Positions 4,712 to 5,029 of a DNA stretch of 5,029 nucleotides are shown piece by piece. Under the pieces are notes generated by a model. The model worked only from the letters and a program-made list of their open reading frames with translations, did no database searches and was not told the origin of the DNA. This DNA is from CAZCGA01 sp964498075 (GTDB taxonomy: Bacteria; Desulfobacterota; Binatia; HRBIN30). Position 1 is the first letter of the stretch; each line of letters starts with the position of its first letter. Position numbers and translations under genes: made by a program. Location of the stretch: NCBI GenBank assembly GCA_964498075.1, contig CAZCGA010000269.1:1-5029 (forward strand). The letters run 5' to 3'.

Positions 4712-5029
4712 ATACCCGCGGTCGTCGCCGCGGACAAGACGAACTCGACGCGAGGAACGGGGGTTGGCGCCTCGGCGTACCGGAGCGACCCCACCGAACG
4801 GCTCGAACGCACGGCTGCGCTCCTGCGCGGGCGAGCGTAGGCGGGCGATCGCTGGCTATCGGCGAGGCTCCCCTGCCAGCAGCGGCGGATAGATCGGCAG
4901 GTGTTCAGTCTGCGCAATGGCTCCGCGCAAAGAAAGCGCGCGTTCGGAATGCCCGCAGCGCGCTGGCGGTCATGGTTCCAGCCGGTCAGGCTGCAGCGGT
5001 CGGCGTCGGCTTGCGTGCCGTCCGCTTTT
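4712..5029. other. Upstream region of the amidohydrolase, no supported gene
   Basis: GC-rich sequence with several open frames that all lack a credible start and protein-like character. The plus frame beginning near 4711 is open to the window end but is Ala/Arg-rich, as expected from composition. A short minus frame between a TGA near 4974 and a TAG near 4857 (containing AQTEHLPIYPPLLAGEPRR) is the most protein-like stretch and could be the tail of a decayed gene, but it has no ATG. No clear promoter for the amidohydrolase was found. Confidence 0.4.

Noticed and set aside
4597..4917. Minus-strand 106-codon open frame upstream of and overlapping the amidohydrolase
   Set aside because: Arg/Ser-rich, no ribosome binding site, and it overlaps the amidohydrolase N-terminus out of frame.

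Overview
This is a high-GC bacterial accessory region. The sequence does not fix the taxon: codon use and the strong GGAGG-type ribosome binding sites suggest a GC-rich, Gram-negative-like or environmental bacterium. It reads as a patchwork of defence-type and stress-type genes with broken gene remnants between them. No tRNA, rRNA, CRISPR array or complete transposase was recognised.

Layout. (1) Positions 1-1680, minus strand: the N-terminal 560 residues of a large protein joining a phospholipase-D-like (PLD) nuclease domain to a SNF2/DEAD-type helicase core. It runs off the left edge. (2) 1681-1983: a divergent intergenic region with overlapping inverted repeats and possible promoters. (3) 1984-2172, plus strand: the first 63 codons of an otherwise lost gene. 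(4) About 2173-2597: an apparently foreign or degenerate segment. It opens exactly where the previous gene breaks, with a GTAG tetranucleotide followed by a perfect small hairpin, the architecture of REP elements. It also holds a remnant of a small DUF5678-like protein with no usable start codon, and ends at a second GTAG-plus-G-run hairpin. (5) 2598-3223, minus strand: a compact two-gene toxin-antitoxin operon, mntA (nucleotidyltransferase antitoxin) then hepT (HEPN ribonuclease toxin), with an ATGA overlap and a good sigma-70-type promoter at 3246-3274. (6) 3448-3600, plus strand: a 50-residue, very basic orphan protein. (7) 3692-4702, minus strand: a complete metal-dependent amidohydrolase-2 family enzyme with a strong ribosome binding site. 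(8) 4712-5029: no supported gene.

How the parts relate. The PLD-helicase resembles proteins of restriction or anti-phage clusters, whose partner genes (for example a methyltransferase) would lie left of position 1. MntA-HepT is a self-contained addiction or defence module often found in such islands. The truncated gene, the REP-like hairpins and the start-less fragment show that the middle of the window has been rearranged. The amidohydrolase appears metabolic and unrelated. I see no clearly new system within the window. The most notable signals are the gene break located exactly at a REP-like hairpin and the edge-truncated PLD-helicase.
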